Shown: positions 15,996 to 24,751 of the stretch, piece by piece
How the letters are laid out: each line of letters opens with the position of its first letter
Numbering within the stretch: the stretch's first letter is position 1
Assembly (NCBI RefSeq): GCF_000612545.2
Contig: NZ_CP097800.1
Location: 5,282,501 to 5,346,500 of the forward strand
Length of the DNA: 64,000 bases
Source: Streptomyces sp. PCS3-D2
GTDB lineage: Bacteria > Actinomycetota > Actinomycetes > Streptomycetales > Streptomycetaceae
Direction: 5' to 3'
The notes under the pieces: model-generated
Seen by the model: only the letters and a program-made list of their open reading frames with translations
What the model was told of the DNA's origin: nothing
Database searches by the model: none
Translations under genes and position numbers: made by a program

Positions 15996-17417
15996 ATGAA
16001 GCCGATCCGCGTCCGATTCGCCCCCTCGCCGACGGGCATGTTCCACGTCGGCGGAGCCCGCTCCGCCCTCTTCAACTGGGTCATCGCTCGACAGGACGAA
16101 CAGGGGAAGTTCGTCCTGCGGATCGAGGACACCGACGAGGAGCGCAACCGTCCGGAGTGGGTGGAAGGGATCATCAACGCCCTCGCCGCCATCGGCATCA
16201 ACGCCGACGATCCGCACTTCGAGGGGCCCTTCTTCCAGTCGAAGAACAAGGACGCCCAGCGCGAGGCCGCCCTCCGGCTGTACGCCGAGGGGAAGGCGTA
16301 CTACTGCGACTGCACCCGCGAAGAGCTCGTCGCACGTACCGGCTCGCAGCACCTCGGGTACGACGGCCACTGCCGGGGCCGCGGACTCGAGTTCGTCGAG
16401 GGACGAGCCCTGCGGTTCCGCACCCCCGACGACGCCGCGACCGTCGTGAACGACCTGGTGCGCGGCCGTACGGAGTTCCCGAACAACGCGATGGAGGACT
16501 TCGTCATCGCCCGGGGCAACGGCAGCCCCGTCTTCCTTCTGGCCAACGCCGTGGACGACATCGACCAGGGCATCACCCACGTGGTCCGCGGCGAGGAACA
16601 CCTCTCGAACACACCCAAGCAGCAGGTCCTGTGGGAGGCGCTGGGCGCGGAACCGCCCGTCTGGGCTCACCTCCCGGTCATCGTGAACGAGAAGCGGCAG
16701 AAGCTCTCGAAGCGCCGCGACAAGGTGGCGCTGGAGGACTACCTCGGCGAGGGGTACCTCCCTGACGCGCTCGTCAACTACCTGATGCTGCTCGGCTGGG
16801 GTCCCTCGGACGGGGTGGAGATCCGGCCCTTCGCCGAGTTCGCGGAGCTGTTCCGGCTGGAGGACGTCAACAAGGCGTCCGCCTTCTTCGACGTGAAGAA
16901 GCTGTCCGCCTTCAACGGCGACTACATCCGAGCCCTGACCCCGCGGGCGTTCGTCGAGGCGTGCCGGCCGTGGCTGTCCGGCGATGTCGTCCCCTGGCAG
17001 GCTGAGGAGTACGACGAAGCCACCTGGCAAGCCGTCGCCCCGTACGCACAGACCCGGATCGCCGTGCTGTCGGAGATCACCGCCTACGTGGACTGGCTGT
17101 TCCTCCCGGAACCGCCGCAGGACGAAGCCTCGTGGACGAAGGCTATGAAGCCGGGGGCCGAGGCGATGATCGCGGGCGCGAGGAAGGCGTGGGGCGCGCT
17201 GGACGAGTGGACCACCGAGCACCTGAGGAGTGCCCTGGAAGGCGTCGCGGTCGAGCAGGGCCTGAAGCTGGGCAAGGCGCAGGCGCCGGTGCGGGTCGCT
17301 GTCACAGGCCGGACGGTCGGCCTGCCGCTCTTCGAATCGGTCGAGGTCCTGGGCAGGGATCGGACCCTGGCTCGCCTGGATGCCGCAACCGGCCGCCTGG
17401 AGAGCCAGGATCGCTAG
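15996..17417 (+). CDS. gltX: Glutamyl-tRNA synthetase, extra copy in prophage cargo
   Basis: Codes for 473 aa, the full length of a bacterial GluRS with its anticodon-binding half, so not a short Glu-Q-RS. The class I signature is present ([18 protein letters not shown], with HVGG for HIGH, residues 11-27) and KLSKR at 236-240. The zinc site C104, C106, Y122, C126 is intact. It attaches glutamate to tRNA-Glu in the cytoplasm. It is the only rightward gene in the cargo region and ends three bases from the convergent glycosyltransferase stop. In this setting it may be a resistant copy that protects the producer, or may supply Glu-tRNA to a biosynthetic step. It could also be just the host gene displaced into the element. 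ATG 15996 was chosen from the motif position and the -10 spacing. Confidence 0.92.
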   Translation: MKPIRVRFAPSPTGMFHVGGARSALFNWVIARQDEQGKFVLRIEDTDEERNRPEWVEGIINALAAIGINADDPHFEGPFFQSKNKDAQREAALRLYAEGKAYYCDCTREELVARTGSQHLGYDGHCRGRGLEFVEGRALRFRTPDDAATVVNDLVRGRTEFPNNAMEDFVIARGNGSPVFLLANAVDDIDQGITHVVRGEEHLSNTPKQQVLWEALGAEPPVWAHLPVIVNEKRQKLSKRRDKVALEDYLGEGYLPDALVNYLMLLGWGPSDGVEIRPFAEFAELFRLEDVNKASAFFDVKKLSAFNGDYIRALTPRAFVEACRPWLSGDVVPWQAEEYDEATWQAVAPYAQTRIAVLSEITAYVDWLFLPEPPQDEASWTKAMKPGAEAMIAGARKAWGALDEWTTEHLRSALEGVAVEQGLKLGKAQAPVRVAVTGRTVGLPLFESVEVLGRDRTLARLDAATGRLESQDR

Positions 17418-17420
17418 GAC

Positions 17421-18407
17421 TCAGGTGATCTTGGCGAGTACCTTGCTCCACTCCTCGGCGAAATAGGCCTGATTGAACTGGGCCAGGGTCTCGTACGCGG
17501 CCCTGGCCTCTTCGCCGGGCGCCTGCGCGCGCCTTCGGACCTGCTCGGCGAGGCGATTCGTATCCGGCGGCGGCTGCTGCGTCAGCGCCGCGAGGTCACG
17601 AAGCCCTGCGAGGGGCTGCACCAGGCTGGGCAGCCCCAACAGCAGGGCCTCGGCCGCGCAGCGGCTCCAGCCCTCGTGCATCCGTGGCCGGAACACCCCA
17701 ACATCGCAGGCCCGGAGTAGACGCAGGTACCGGTCGCGGGGCAGGTCCAGGTGGGTGCCGGTGAAGCCGATCGTGTTGTTCCCGCTCGCCACGACCTGGA
17801 TCCCGTGGGCGCCGGCGAGCTCCTTGGCCACGCATTCGGTGCCTTTCCAGTGCACGGCCTTGCCCGTGTAGACGGCGATGGTGCCGGGCTCGAAGGAGAA
17901 CTCCGCACGGCAGCGAGCACGATCGACGGCGCGGGCCTTGTCGATCTCCGCCATGTCGAAGGCGTTGTAGATCACGCGGACATCCCGCACCCCTCTCTCG
18001 CGAAGGAACTCGGCCCAGTACGGGGCCACGCAGACCACGGCCGCGCACTCGGGTAGCAGCGAGAAGAGGTATTGCCAGAGTGCCGCTTCGAGCGGGGCCG
18101 AGTCGTGCTGAAGAGGTTCGTAGTGGTGCAGGATGAAGATTGTTCTCTGCCGCATCTCGCGGCTGAAGAGGATCAGGCTCAGGTCGTCCCACACGAACGA
18201 GATGTCCGGGCGGTCCAGCGGCGGCATGAGCGGAGCCAGCCGCTGCAGGTGGCGGATCTTCCGCCACCTGCGCACCGGGTCCTGCCGCTTGTGATCGGTC
18301 AGCGTCTGCCACTCGACCAGGTCAGCGGTCACCTCGTGGAGCATGCGGAGGTACACCCTGCCGCCGGTCCGGCCGATCGGTTCCATGGAGTACACGGTCT
18401 GTGCCAC
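17421..18407 (-). CDS. GT-B glycosyltransferase (cargo operon, last gene)
   Basis: Codes for 328 aa from GTG 18407, which has GGAGGAA six bases upstream; the frame is open further up but overlaps the HD gene. The C-terminal half has GT4/GT1-type signatures: 'VYTGKAVHWKGTECVAKEL' and 'EGWSRCAAEALLLGLPSLV', with the E-x7-E motif that binds the nucleotide-sugar donor. The N-terminal half contains 'FVWDDLSLILFSREMRQRTIF'. It would transfer a sugar to the pathway product or to DNA. It is the eighth gene of the operon and overlaps the HD gene by 86 bp. Confidence 0.82.
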   Translation of the reverse strand: MAQTVYSMEPIGRTGGRVYLRMLHEVTADLVEWQTLTDHKRQDPVRRWRKIRHLQRLAPLMPPLDRPDISFVWDDLSLILFSREMRQRTIFILHHYEPLQHDSAPLEAALWQYLFSLLPECAAVVCVAPYWAEFLRERGVRDVRVIYNAFDMAEIDKARAVDRARCRAEFSFEPGTIAVYTGKAVHWKGTECVAKELAGAHGIQVVASGNNTIGFTGTHLDLPRDRYLRLLRACDVGVFRPRMHEGWSRCAAEALLLGLPSLVQPLAGLRDLAALTQQPPPDTNRLAEQVRRRAQAPGEEARAAYETLAQFNQAYFAEEWSKVLAKIT

Positions 18408-19017
18408 GGCGTTCCTCCTTTTCCTCGTACCGGTGGTACTCGGATCGCAGCAGCTCCGCGGCGGCTGCCAGGTGGGGGCTGAGGTGCCGACACCGTTCCG
18501 CGAGCGGCAGTTGGAACTCCACCAGGTCCTCGATGTAGCGGTCCCGCCGGCCTGCATCCGGGGACCGGGACAGGTCCCTGAGGTTGTGGATGCGGTCGGC
18601 GAAGCGGATCACCAGCGGCACCGGTGCCAGGGCGGACGTCTTGGCCCGCCACGCCTCCCGGTCTCCGGGCCCCTTCGCCCTGCCCTGAAGGCGGTGGTCG
18701 GGGGTGATCGCCGCGATTCGGTCGGCGAACTTCTCACCGAGCCGCGCGGCGATCACCGGGCGCGACTCCGGGGAGACCTCCAGGGCATCGTGGAGGAGCC
18801 CCACCATCAGGGCCGTCGTGCAGGTCACCCGGAGCTCGTCGCGCAGGATCCGTACGACCGCCGCCGGGTGCTCAACGTACGGGGTGCCCTGGTCACGGGT
18901 CCGCCCGTCGTAGATGGCCAGCGCGACGGGGACGCACACGGCGGCCGTCCTCTGCTCATCGGGGGTCCACCCGTCCGCGCCGAGCGCGTCCCAGAGCGCG
19001 AGCGCGTCTTCCTTCAT
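18322..19017 (-). CDS. HD-domain phosphohydrolase related to (p)ppGpp hydrolases
   Basis: Codes for 231 aa from ATG 19017. It matches the HD hydrolase domain of RelA/SpoT/Mesh1 proteins: 'GTPYVEHPAAVVRIL', 'MVGLLHDALEV' and 'VIRFADRIHNLRDL'. The catalytic HD pair is present. The usual E-D pair after HD reads E-V (HDALEVS instead of HDxxED), so activity may be altered. No synthetase domain is attached. It probably cleaves a phosphate or pyrophosphate from a nucleotide, which fits a nucleotide-modifying operon. Its start overlaps the carbamoyltransferase stop by 4 bp. Confidence 0.8.
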   Translation of the reverse strand: MKEDALALWDALGADGWTPDEQRTAAVCVPVALAIYDGRTRDQGTPYVEHPAAVVRILRDELRVTCTTALMVGLLHDALEVSPESRPVIAARLGEKFADRIAAITPDHRLQGRAKGPGDREAWRAKTSALAPVPLVIRFADRIHNLRDLSRSPDAGRRDRYIEDLVEFQLPLAERCRHLSPHLAAAAELLRSEYHRYEEKEERRGTDRVLHGTDRPDRRQGVPPHAPRGDR

Positions 19018-20735
19018 GCCGACATCTCCAGAGGCGGTCGGCCGTGAGACAGCCGGTCAGGGACAAAGAGGGAGTCACCGACGGCCAGAGCGTCGAGGCC
19101 GAGGGAAGCAGCTGCCTCCACCGCCTGGGCCGCGGTGCGCAGGATCGGGGTGCCCTTCAGGTTGAAGGACGTGTTCAGGAGCATCGGCAGGCCGGTGCGG
19201 CGGCAGAACTGCTCCAGTACCTCTTCCAGCCCGCTGTGCCCCGGGTGGACGACCTGCGCCCGCGCCGTCCCGTCACGGTGGACGATCGCCGGAACGCGGT
19301 CCGCCTTCCCGGGGAGGATCCGAACAACCCGGTTCATGAACGGATCACCCTCGCCCGCGAACCACTGGGAGGCGTAGCGGGCCAGCACGGCAGGCGCGAA
19401 CGGCCGGTAGTCGGCCCGGCGCTTGAGCTGGTTGATCGTGTCCCTGGTGTCGCGGCGGCCGGGGTGCGCCAGGATCGACCGGTGCCCCAGGGCGCGCGGC
19501 CCGAACTCCATCGCACCCTGCACCCAGCCGACGACATAGCCGTCAGCGAGGAGCCCGGCCACGGCAGGCGCCACACTGCCGCCGAGCCGGGGCACGGCGT
19601 GCCAGTCGGTCGGCAGCAGGCCCAGGCCTGCCCCGTCGGGTTCCGGGCCCCAGCCGGCATCGGTCGGCCGGGCCAGCGGCTCCTGTTGCAGCTGGTGGTG
19701 CCACCCGTACAAAGCGGCGCCCACAGCGGTACCTGCGTCATGCGGTGCGGGGGCGACGAAGACGCGGTCGAACCCGGACTGCTCGGCGAGGGAGCCGTTT
19801 AGGGCGGAGTTGAGGGCGCAGCCGCCGGAGAAGACCAGGTCCGCGGCGCCGGTCAGCTGGCGCAGGTGCTGAGCGACGTGGACGACGGCCCCGGCGAACG
19901 CCTCCTGGACGGCGGCCGCGAAGTCCGCGCGGACGTCGAGCGGGATCACCCCAGCGTTGGCGGACGTCCACTCGTAGCCGCCGGCACGTAGCGGGGTTGC
20001 GGCATCGGCCGAACCGTACGGCGCCAGGACGTGGATCTCGCCGTCCTCGCCCAGGCCGATCACGTGGGACATCTGGGAACGGAACCGCTCGGGGTCGCCG
20101 TAGGCGGCCAGCGCCATCATGCTCCCCTCGGGTTCGTCGCCCGGCGGGATCACTCGGTGGGCCATGTTGCGGTAGAAGTGCCCCAGGGAGTGGTGGATCC
20201 GTTCGATCCCGCTCCTTCCGGCGGCGAGGGTGGGCAGAGCCTGGTGGATCCGGTCAATCTTGCCGTGGCGCAGGTCGTAGCCGGTGATCCTCTCCCGCCC
20301 GGGTCCGTACTCGAACCCGAGCGGCGAGCCGCCGGCGTCGATGACGAGCCCGGCCGCGTGGTCGAGGTCGGACATGAGGTACCCGGCCAGGACGTGCGCG
20401 GTGTGGTGGGAGACCAGGCGGAGCTTGCGGCCCAGCGGGTCCGGGAGCATCGCCGCCAGCTCTTCGTGCTCGGTCGCGAGCCACTGGCCCGACGACGGGC
20501 TCGGACGCATGGCTGCGGCCCACACGGTATCGACCTCGTGCGGGTCGATGCCCGCCGCCTCGAGGCACCAAGCCAGGGATTCGGTGGGCGCGGTGAGGAC
20601 GCCCTTCCGTCCGCCGTGCCGCCGGTTGTGCTTGAGGCCGGACCAGCGTTCCTCTTCGGCCGCGTACAGCTGGCCGTCCACGACGAGCGCCGCGGAAGTG
20701 TCGTGGTGGAAGTTCAGGCCCAGGGCGACAGCCAT
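19014..20735 (-). CDS. Carbamoyltransferase, NodU/CmcH/TobZ family
   Basis: Codes for 573 aa from ATG 20735, which overlaps the preceding stop as TGATG. The N-terminal Kae1-like domain is typical (GLNFHHDTSAALVVDG, then EEERWSGLKHN) and the active centre histidines at 'SHHTAHVLAGYL' are present. The C-terminal carbamoyltransferase domain is clear (GAMEFGPRALGHRSILA, RADYRPFAP). Enzymes of this family move carbamoyl from carbamoyl phosphate through carbamoyl-AMP to a hydroxyl group of antibiotics or sugars. Here it would decorate the pathway product; length is normal for the family. Confidence 0.93.
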   Translation of the reverse strand: MAVALGLNFHHDTSAALVVDGQLYAAEEERWSGLKHNRRHGGRKGVLTAPTESLAWCLEAAGIDPHEVDTVWAAAMRPSPSSGQWLATEHEELAAMLPDPLGRKLRLVSHHTAHVLAGYLMSDLDHAAGLVIDAGGSPLGFEYGPGRERITGYDLRHGKIDRIHQALPTLAAGRSGIERIHHSLGHFYRNMAHRVIPPGDEPEGSMMALAAYGDPERFRSQMSHVIGLGEDGEIHVLAPYGSADAATPLRAGGYEWTSANAGVIPLDVRADFAAAVQEAFAGAVVHVAQHLRQLTGAADLVFSGGCALNSALNGSLAEQSGFDRVFVAPAPHDAGTAVGAALYGWHHQLQQEPLARPTDAGWGPEPDGAGLGLLPTDWHAVPRLGGSVAPAVAGLLADGYVVGWVQGAMEFGPRALGHRSILAHPGRRDTRDTINQLKRRADYRPFAPAVLARYASQWFAGEGDPFMNRVVRILPGKADRVPAIVHRDGTARAQVVHPGHSGLEEVLEQFCRRTGLPMLLNTSFNLKGTPILRTAAQAVEAAASLGLDALAVGDSLFVPDRLSHGRPPLEMSA

Positions 20736-21535
20736 CAGGCACCTCCGATCAGGGCGGGCACGACGGCGTGCCCGGAGTCGCTGTACTCGTGGCACTTCAG
20801 GCAGAACTTGTAGTGGACGGCCCGCGGTGCGAAGACCTTGTCGGCGAAGTCGCTGTCCCACACGGAGAACTCCGAGTCCTCCTTGGCCATGGCGTTGAAG
20901 CAGCGGTAGCAGGACCCGTCGGTCTCGACCATGAGGTGCTGGTCGAGGTAGCGGGCGCACAGGCCACCGAGAAGGTTGTCGGGCTGCCCGACGTCGATGT
21001 GGTGGACGTCGTTGGTCACGTGGATCGAGCCGGTGGCGCGGGCCAGAGCGGCGAAGCCTTCCATCCGTTCGTCGGAGACCTTGCCGCGGATTGAGTTCAG
21101 CACGACGGTCTTGCCGGCCGCACGCAGGACCGGAACGACCTGGTGGACCTCGTTGTAGTTGTCGTGCTCGTCGTCCGCGCCGATGAGGACCTGGTCGTAT
21201 ACCTCCAGGGTCACGTCCATGAGCCTGCGGTTCCGGGCAAGCGTGATTGCGTTGGTCCCGAGCACCATCACCACGTGAGGCAGGCGGTCGTGCGCGAGCT
21301 GGGAGAGCTCCGGGAAGCCGCGGTGCACCGTGGGCTCGCCGCCGTTGATGTGCAGCTGGGCGAACGGAACGCGGTCCAGTTGGTCGAGCACGGCGGAGAA
21401 GGTCTCGATGGGCATGTTCACGCCGTGCGCGCCGTCCGCGAAGATACAGAAGTCGCAGGACCGGTTGCACTTCGTGGTGATCTTCACCTTGGCGGTCTTG
21501 AGGGTCCGCGTGGGTAACCGAGACTGAGTGATCAC
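20735..21535 (-). CDS. Radical SAM enzyme with C-terminal cysteine cluster
   Basis: Codes for 266 aa from GTG 21535 (GTGA overlap with the preceding gene). The radical SAM cluster motif C-x3-C-x2-C is at C23, C27, C30, and GGEP at 65-68. Five further cysteines lie at 193, 209, 212, 245 and 248 (ETDGSCYRCFNA and YKFCLKCHEYSD), which fits one auxiliary iron-sulfur cluster in a SPASM or twitch-like region. The substrate cannot be told from sequence. It is much shorter than peptide-modifying SPASM enzymes, and no precursor peptide gene is seen nearby. Confidence 0.85.
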   Translation of the reverse strand: MITQSRLPTRTLKTAKVKITTKCNRSCDFCIFADGAHGVNMPIETFSAVLDQLDRVPFAQLHINGGEPTVHRGFPELSQLAHDRLPHVVMVLGTNAITLARNRRLMDVTLEVYDQVLIGADDEHDNYNEVHQVVPVLRAAGKTVVLNSIRGKVSDERMEGFAALARATGSIHVTNDVHHIDVGQPDNLLGGLCARYLDQHLMVETDGSCYRCFNAMAKEDSEFSVWDSDFADKVFAPRAVHYKFCLKCHEYSDSGHAVVPALIGGA

Positions 21536-22656
21536 GAGTTGGGGTCCCTTACCTGTGTGATCGGGCCGCTCAGGAAGTCCTGAACGACGGACCGGGCCAC
21601 GTTCCAGCGGGTGAGGAGGTCCCGCAGGGTACTGGCCGTGGTCGTGGTTCCTTGTGGGGGCAGAAGGTCCGCCATCGCGCCGGCCAGGCCCCGGTGGGCG
21701 CCCGGACCGCTGAGGGCCAGGGCCTGAAGGGCGTCCCGGGCGCTGCTCAGCTCCTTTGCCTCCCGGGCGATCAGGTAGTTGGTGTGCACGCCGGGAGGCG
21801 GGGTGAGGTAGTAGCGCCACCTTGCCGTCTTCGTCCGCAGCATGCCTGCCGTCATGGTCCACGCACGGACCGCCCCGATGGCGGGGTCCTCGTCGGGGAC
21901 GGTCTGGTCCGAGGGGCGGATGAGGCGAGTGGCCGCGTCCACTGCTGCGTGCGCGGACCGCAGCAGCTCGTCCACGGGCAGAGCAGGGCGGGAATGGACG
22001 GGGCCGGAGTGGGAGGAGAACAGCTCTGCGTACGGCACCGCGTCCTGCGGCCTCCACCGGACGAGGGCTTCCAGCTTCCCCTGGAGGCGGGTGCGCTTGG
22101 ACAGGCAGGCGGCGGCGAACCAGCAGGGGGCGACGTAGTGCCAGGCGACACAATGGCGGGCGTAGCCGGTGAGGTCTCCGGTGACGTTGTCGGCCGAGTC
22201 GACCCCCAGGCGGTACCGGCCGCCGATGCGGGATTTGAGCAGGGCGCCATAGAAGCGGGCGTCAGCGGTCGTCCAGGGAGCGGAGTCGGCGTCCTTGGCC
22301 CACGGCTCCAGGAGCTGGTGCTCGCCGTGGGCGACGGACCAGGTAGCGACCTCCGCGGGTTGGACCAGGCCCGCATCCAGCTCGGCGGTGGTGAAGATGA
22401 AGCCGGGCGGGTGTTCCAGGATCCGGGCATGCAGGGGGTCCGCCGCCACGGCCCGGGTGTGGGCCCGGAACAGGCGGTCCCCGTAGTTCGCCCATGAGGG
22501 CGGGGTAGAGCTGAGGATCAGCCGGAGGTCGAGGTCGGAGTGCGGGGCGATGAGGTCGGGGCGCTGCCACTTGTGGGTGATCAGGACCGGTCGAAGGCCC
22601 GCCCCGGTGAGCTCGCGCAGGTAGCGGTCAGTCGCCTGTGCGTAGAGGCCGGTCAC
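21532..22656 (-). CDS. Nucleotidyltransferase-like protein
   Basis: Codes for 374 aa from GTG 22656 (GTGA overlap with the MoaA-like gene). The N-terminal part has 'HSDLDLRLIL', which looks like the metal-binding D-x-D of the polymerase-beta nucleotidyltransferase fold, although the normal preceding G-S helix start is weak (LIAPHSD). The rest is helical and rich in tryptophan, with 'DSADNVTGDLTGYARHCVAWHY' and a later 'KSRIGGRYRLG'. It may transfer a nucleotide to a sugar or another acceptor, or bind nucleotides. The fold assignment rests on one short motif. Confidence 0.5.
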   Translation of the reverse strand: MTGLYAQATDRYLRELTGAGLRPVLITHKWQRPDLIAPHSDLDLRLILSSTPPSWANYGDRLFRAHTRAVAADPLHARILEHPPGFIFTTAELDAGLVQPAEVATWSVAHGEHQLLEPWAKDADSAPWTTADARFYGALLKSRIGGRYRLGVDSADNVTGDLTGYARHCVAWHYVAPCWFAAACLSKRTRLQGKLEALVRWRPQDAVPYAELFSSHSGPVHSRPALPVDELLRSAHAAVDAATRLIRPSDQTVPDEDPAIGAVRAWTMTAGMLRTKTARWRYYLTPPPGVHTNYLIAREAKELSSARDALQALALSGPGAHRGLAGAMADLLPPQGTTTTASTLRDLLTRWNVARSVVQDFLSGPITQVRDPNS

Positions 22657-23762
22657 TCGCCGGCGCCTTCGGGCTGGCGCACCGCGCACCCGCCGCCGAC
22701 GTTGTTGCTGAGGATGGGGAGCAGGATGGGGGTGCCCTCTGGGCGGGGCGTGCGGTCCCAGCGCAGGTCGTAGTCCACGTAGTGCTTGCCACCCCATGCC
22801 TCGTTGCTGTCGCGCTCGAGCATGGCGGTGAACAGGTGGGCGAACGCGTCGTCCAGCGTGCCGCCCGCGATGTGGGGGCGGAGCTGGATGTCACGGTTGT
22901 GCAGGATGCAGGGACGGGCCACCCCGCTCGCGGTCACCTTGATCCGGTTCGCGTCCGAGCAGGTGGCACACGAGCTGTTCGAGATGAAGCCGATGGACCC
23001 TTTCCAGCCCTCCGGCTGGCTGTACTGGCCCGGGCTGCGGACGCCGAGGCTGGTACGCGAGACCTCTCCGGCTCCCGTGAACCAGTCGGACAACAGGGTG
23101 CGCACCTCGGCCTCGGGGACGAACTCCTCGTCGAAGAACTCCTGCGCCGGGCCGATGTTCTGGAGCTCGATGAGACGCACCGCCACGGGCAGGGTCCGGG
23201 CGATGGAGGCGACGGCGAACGCGTCCTCGACGTAGGAGCGCATCAGGACGCAGTTCAGCTTTACACGCAGGCCGAGCTTCAGCGCCTCTTCGACGGTGGC
23301 CATGGAGACGTAGGGGTCGCCGCCGCCCATGATCTTCCGCGACCGCGCAGGGTCCAGGCTGTGGATGGACACGTTCAGGTACGTCAGGCCGGCCTCGGCG
23401 AACGCGGGCATGGAGAGGCCGCGGCGCAGGTTGCCGTGCGTGGTCATCCCGATCTGCGCTCCGTCGCCGAGTCCGTCGGCCAGCGCGCGGACGACCCCGA
23501 GGATGTCCTTGCGGAGGGTCGGCTCGCCGCCGGAGCAGTGCGCCTTCCGTAAGCCCCAGCGGCCCCCGGCAGCGGCGAGCGCGGTGAACTCGTCGACGCT
23601 GAGCAGCTTGTCCTTGTGGCCGTAGTCCGGCATGCAGTGCGGCTTGCAGAACACGCAGTCGAGGTCACAGATCCCGTTCAGGGTGAACGCGTAGTACGGG
23701 TGGTTACGGCCCGTTGCCCGGAACGCTTCCAGCACGCGCTGGTGCTCGGCGGTCAGTTCCAT
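22653..23762 (-). CDS. MoaA-like radical SAM enzyme
   Basis: Codes for 369 aa from ATG 23762 (TGATG overlap). The first cluster motif is C32, C36, C39; 'SGGEPTLRKDI' (77-87) and 'VKLNCVLMRS' and 'VRLIELQNIG' align with GTP 3',8-cyclase (MoaA). A second cysteine set at C265, C268 and C285 follows 'GFISNSS', as in MoaA, but the spacing is CX2CX16C instead of CX2CX13C. MoaA makes a GTP-derived cyclic compound for molybdopterin; a divergent copy in a cargo operon without moaC or other cofactor genes suggests use on a different purine nucleotide. An NNVGGG stretch lies near the end, where MoaA has its C-terminal GG. Confidence 0.82.
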   Translation of the reverse strand: MELTAEHQRVLEAFRATGRNHPYYAFTLNGICDLDCVFCKPHCMPDYGHKDKLLSVDEFTALAAAGGRWGLRKAHCSGGEPTLRKDILGVVRALADGLGDGAQIGMTTHGNLRRGLSMPAFAEAGLTYLNVSIHSLDPARSRKIMGGGDPYVSMATVEEALKLGLRVKLNCVLMRSYVEDAFAVASIARTLPVAVRLIELQNIGPAQEFFDEEFVPEAEVRTLLSDWFTGAGEVSRTSLGVRSPGQYSQPEGWKGSIGFISNSSCATCSDANRIKVTASGVARPCILHNRDIQLRPHIAGGTLDDAFAHLFTAMLERDSNEAWGGKHYVDYDLRWDRTPRPEGTPILLPILSNNVGGGCAVRQPEGAGE

Positions 23763-24751
23763 CAGTAGCTTCCTTCGATCTGGTGGAGGGCGGTCTCGGC
23801 CATGCCACGCATGGGCCGGCCGGAAAGGTAGTTGTGGAGGTTGGCCGCGAAGAAGCGGAGAGCGCCGTCCATGTACGCCCTGGAGAAGGCCGCGCTCTTC
23901 GGCGTGAGGAGGACCCGGGGGTGCCGGCGGAGGGGATGCTTGCGGGGAAGCGGACGCGGAGTGGTGACGTCCAGGGCGACGCGCAGCCTGGGCTTCTCAT
24001 GCAGGGCCTGCGTCATCGCCTGGTGATCGACCGTGGACCCGCGGCCAAGGTTGAGGAACACAGAGTCCGGCTTGAGCGCGGCGAAGGCCGCCGCGTCGAA
24101 CATGCCGTCCGTGGTCGGGGACTTGGGGAGGAGGTTCACGACGACATCCGCGTTCGGCAGGTGATCACGCCACTGGGTCGCGGGCACGTAGTCGATGAAA
24201 GTGTGCTGCCCCTGGGGGAGGGTCCGCCGTACGCCCGTCACGTCCATGCCGAAGGCGTGCCCGAGGAGCCCGAGGTGGGCGCCGATGCTGCCGCAGCCGA
24301 CGATCAGCATGCGCGAGCCGGCCAGGTCGAAGAACTCCTCGGCCATGGCCTCCTTCCACGAGGACCGGTTCCTCTGGAGGCGGGAGCTGGTGATGATCCC
24401 GCGGGAGAAGGCCAGGAGCATGCCCATGGCGTGCTCGGCGACCGGCTGGGCGTGGAATCCGTAGGACCGAGTCACCGTGATGCCGGAGGACAGGAGCTGC
24501 GGGACGGGCAGGTGGTCGGTGCCGGCGGACGGCGTTGCGAACCAGCGGAGTCCGAGGTGGTTCCGAAGCCAGTCCGGGTCGAATTGCCACCCGAGGTAGA
24601 CATCGGCCTCCGCGAGGGCAGCGGGCAGCTCGTGATCCGAGACCGCGTGGAACCGCACCGTCGGGAACGAGGTCTGGAGGCCGACCAGGTGGTGGTCGCG
24701 GATGGTGAAGAACTCCTGCTCGGAGTTCAGGGCGATGATGACGGCGGTCAC
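23762..24751 (-). CDS. D-2-hydroxyacid dehydrogenase-like protein lacking catalytic Glu/His
   Basis: Codes for 329 aa from GTG 24751 (GTGA overlap). The NAD-binding motif is intact (VGCGSIGAHLG) and the catalytic arginine segment is present (FLNLGRGSTVD). The usual 'EPLP' reads 'RPLP' and the usual 'TPH' reads 'TPKSAAF', so the catalytic Glu and His of this family are replaced by Arg and Lys. It may bind NAD and a different substrate, or act in a non-classical way. Fold assignment is firm, activity is not. It is second in the operon. Confidence 0.82.
   Translation of the reverse strand: MTAVIIALNSEQEFFTIRDHHLVGLQTSFPTVRFHAVSDHELPAALAEADVYLGWQFDPDWLRNHLGLRWFATPSAGTDHLPVPQLLSSGITVTRSYGFHAQPVAEHAMGMLLAFSRGIITSSRLQRNRSSWKEAMAEEFFDLAGSRMLIVGCGSIGAHLGLLGHAFGMDVTGVRRTLPQGQHTFIDYVPATQWRDHLPNADVVVNLLPKSPTTDGMFDAAAFAALKPDSVFLNLGRGSTVDHQAMTQALHEKPRLRVALDVTTPRPLPRKHPLRRHPRVLLTPKSAAFSRAYMDGALRFFAANLHNYLSGRPMRGMAETALHQIEGSY

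Noticed and set aside
20735-21535. Ribosomal peptide (RiPP) maturation by the second radical SAM enzyme
   Set aside because: No short precursor gene with a leader, no peptidase and no RRE domain is visible around it; the neighbours are sugar and nucleotide enzymes.
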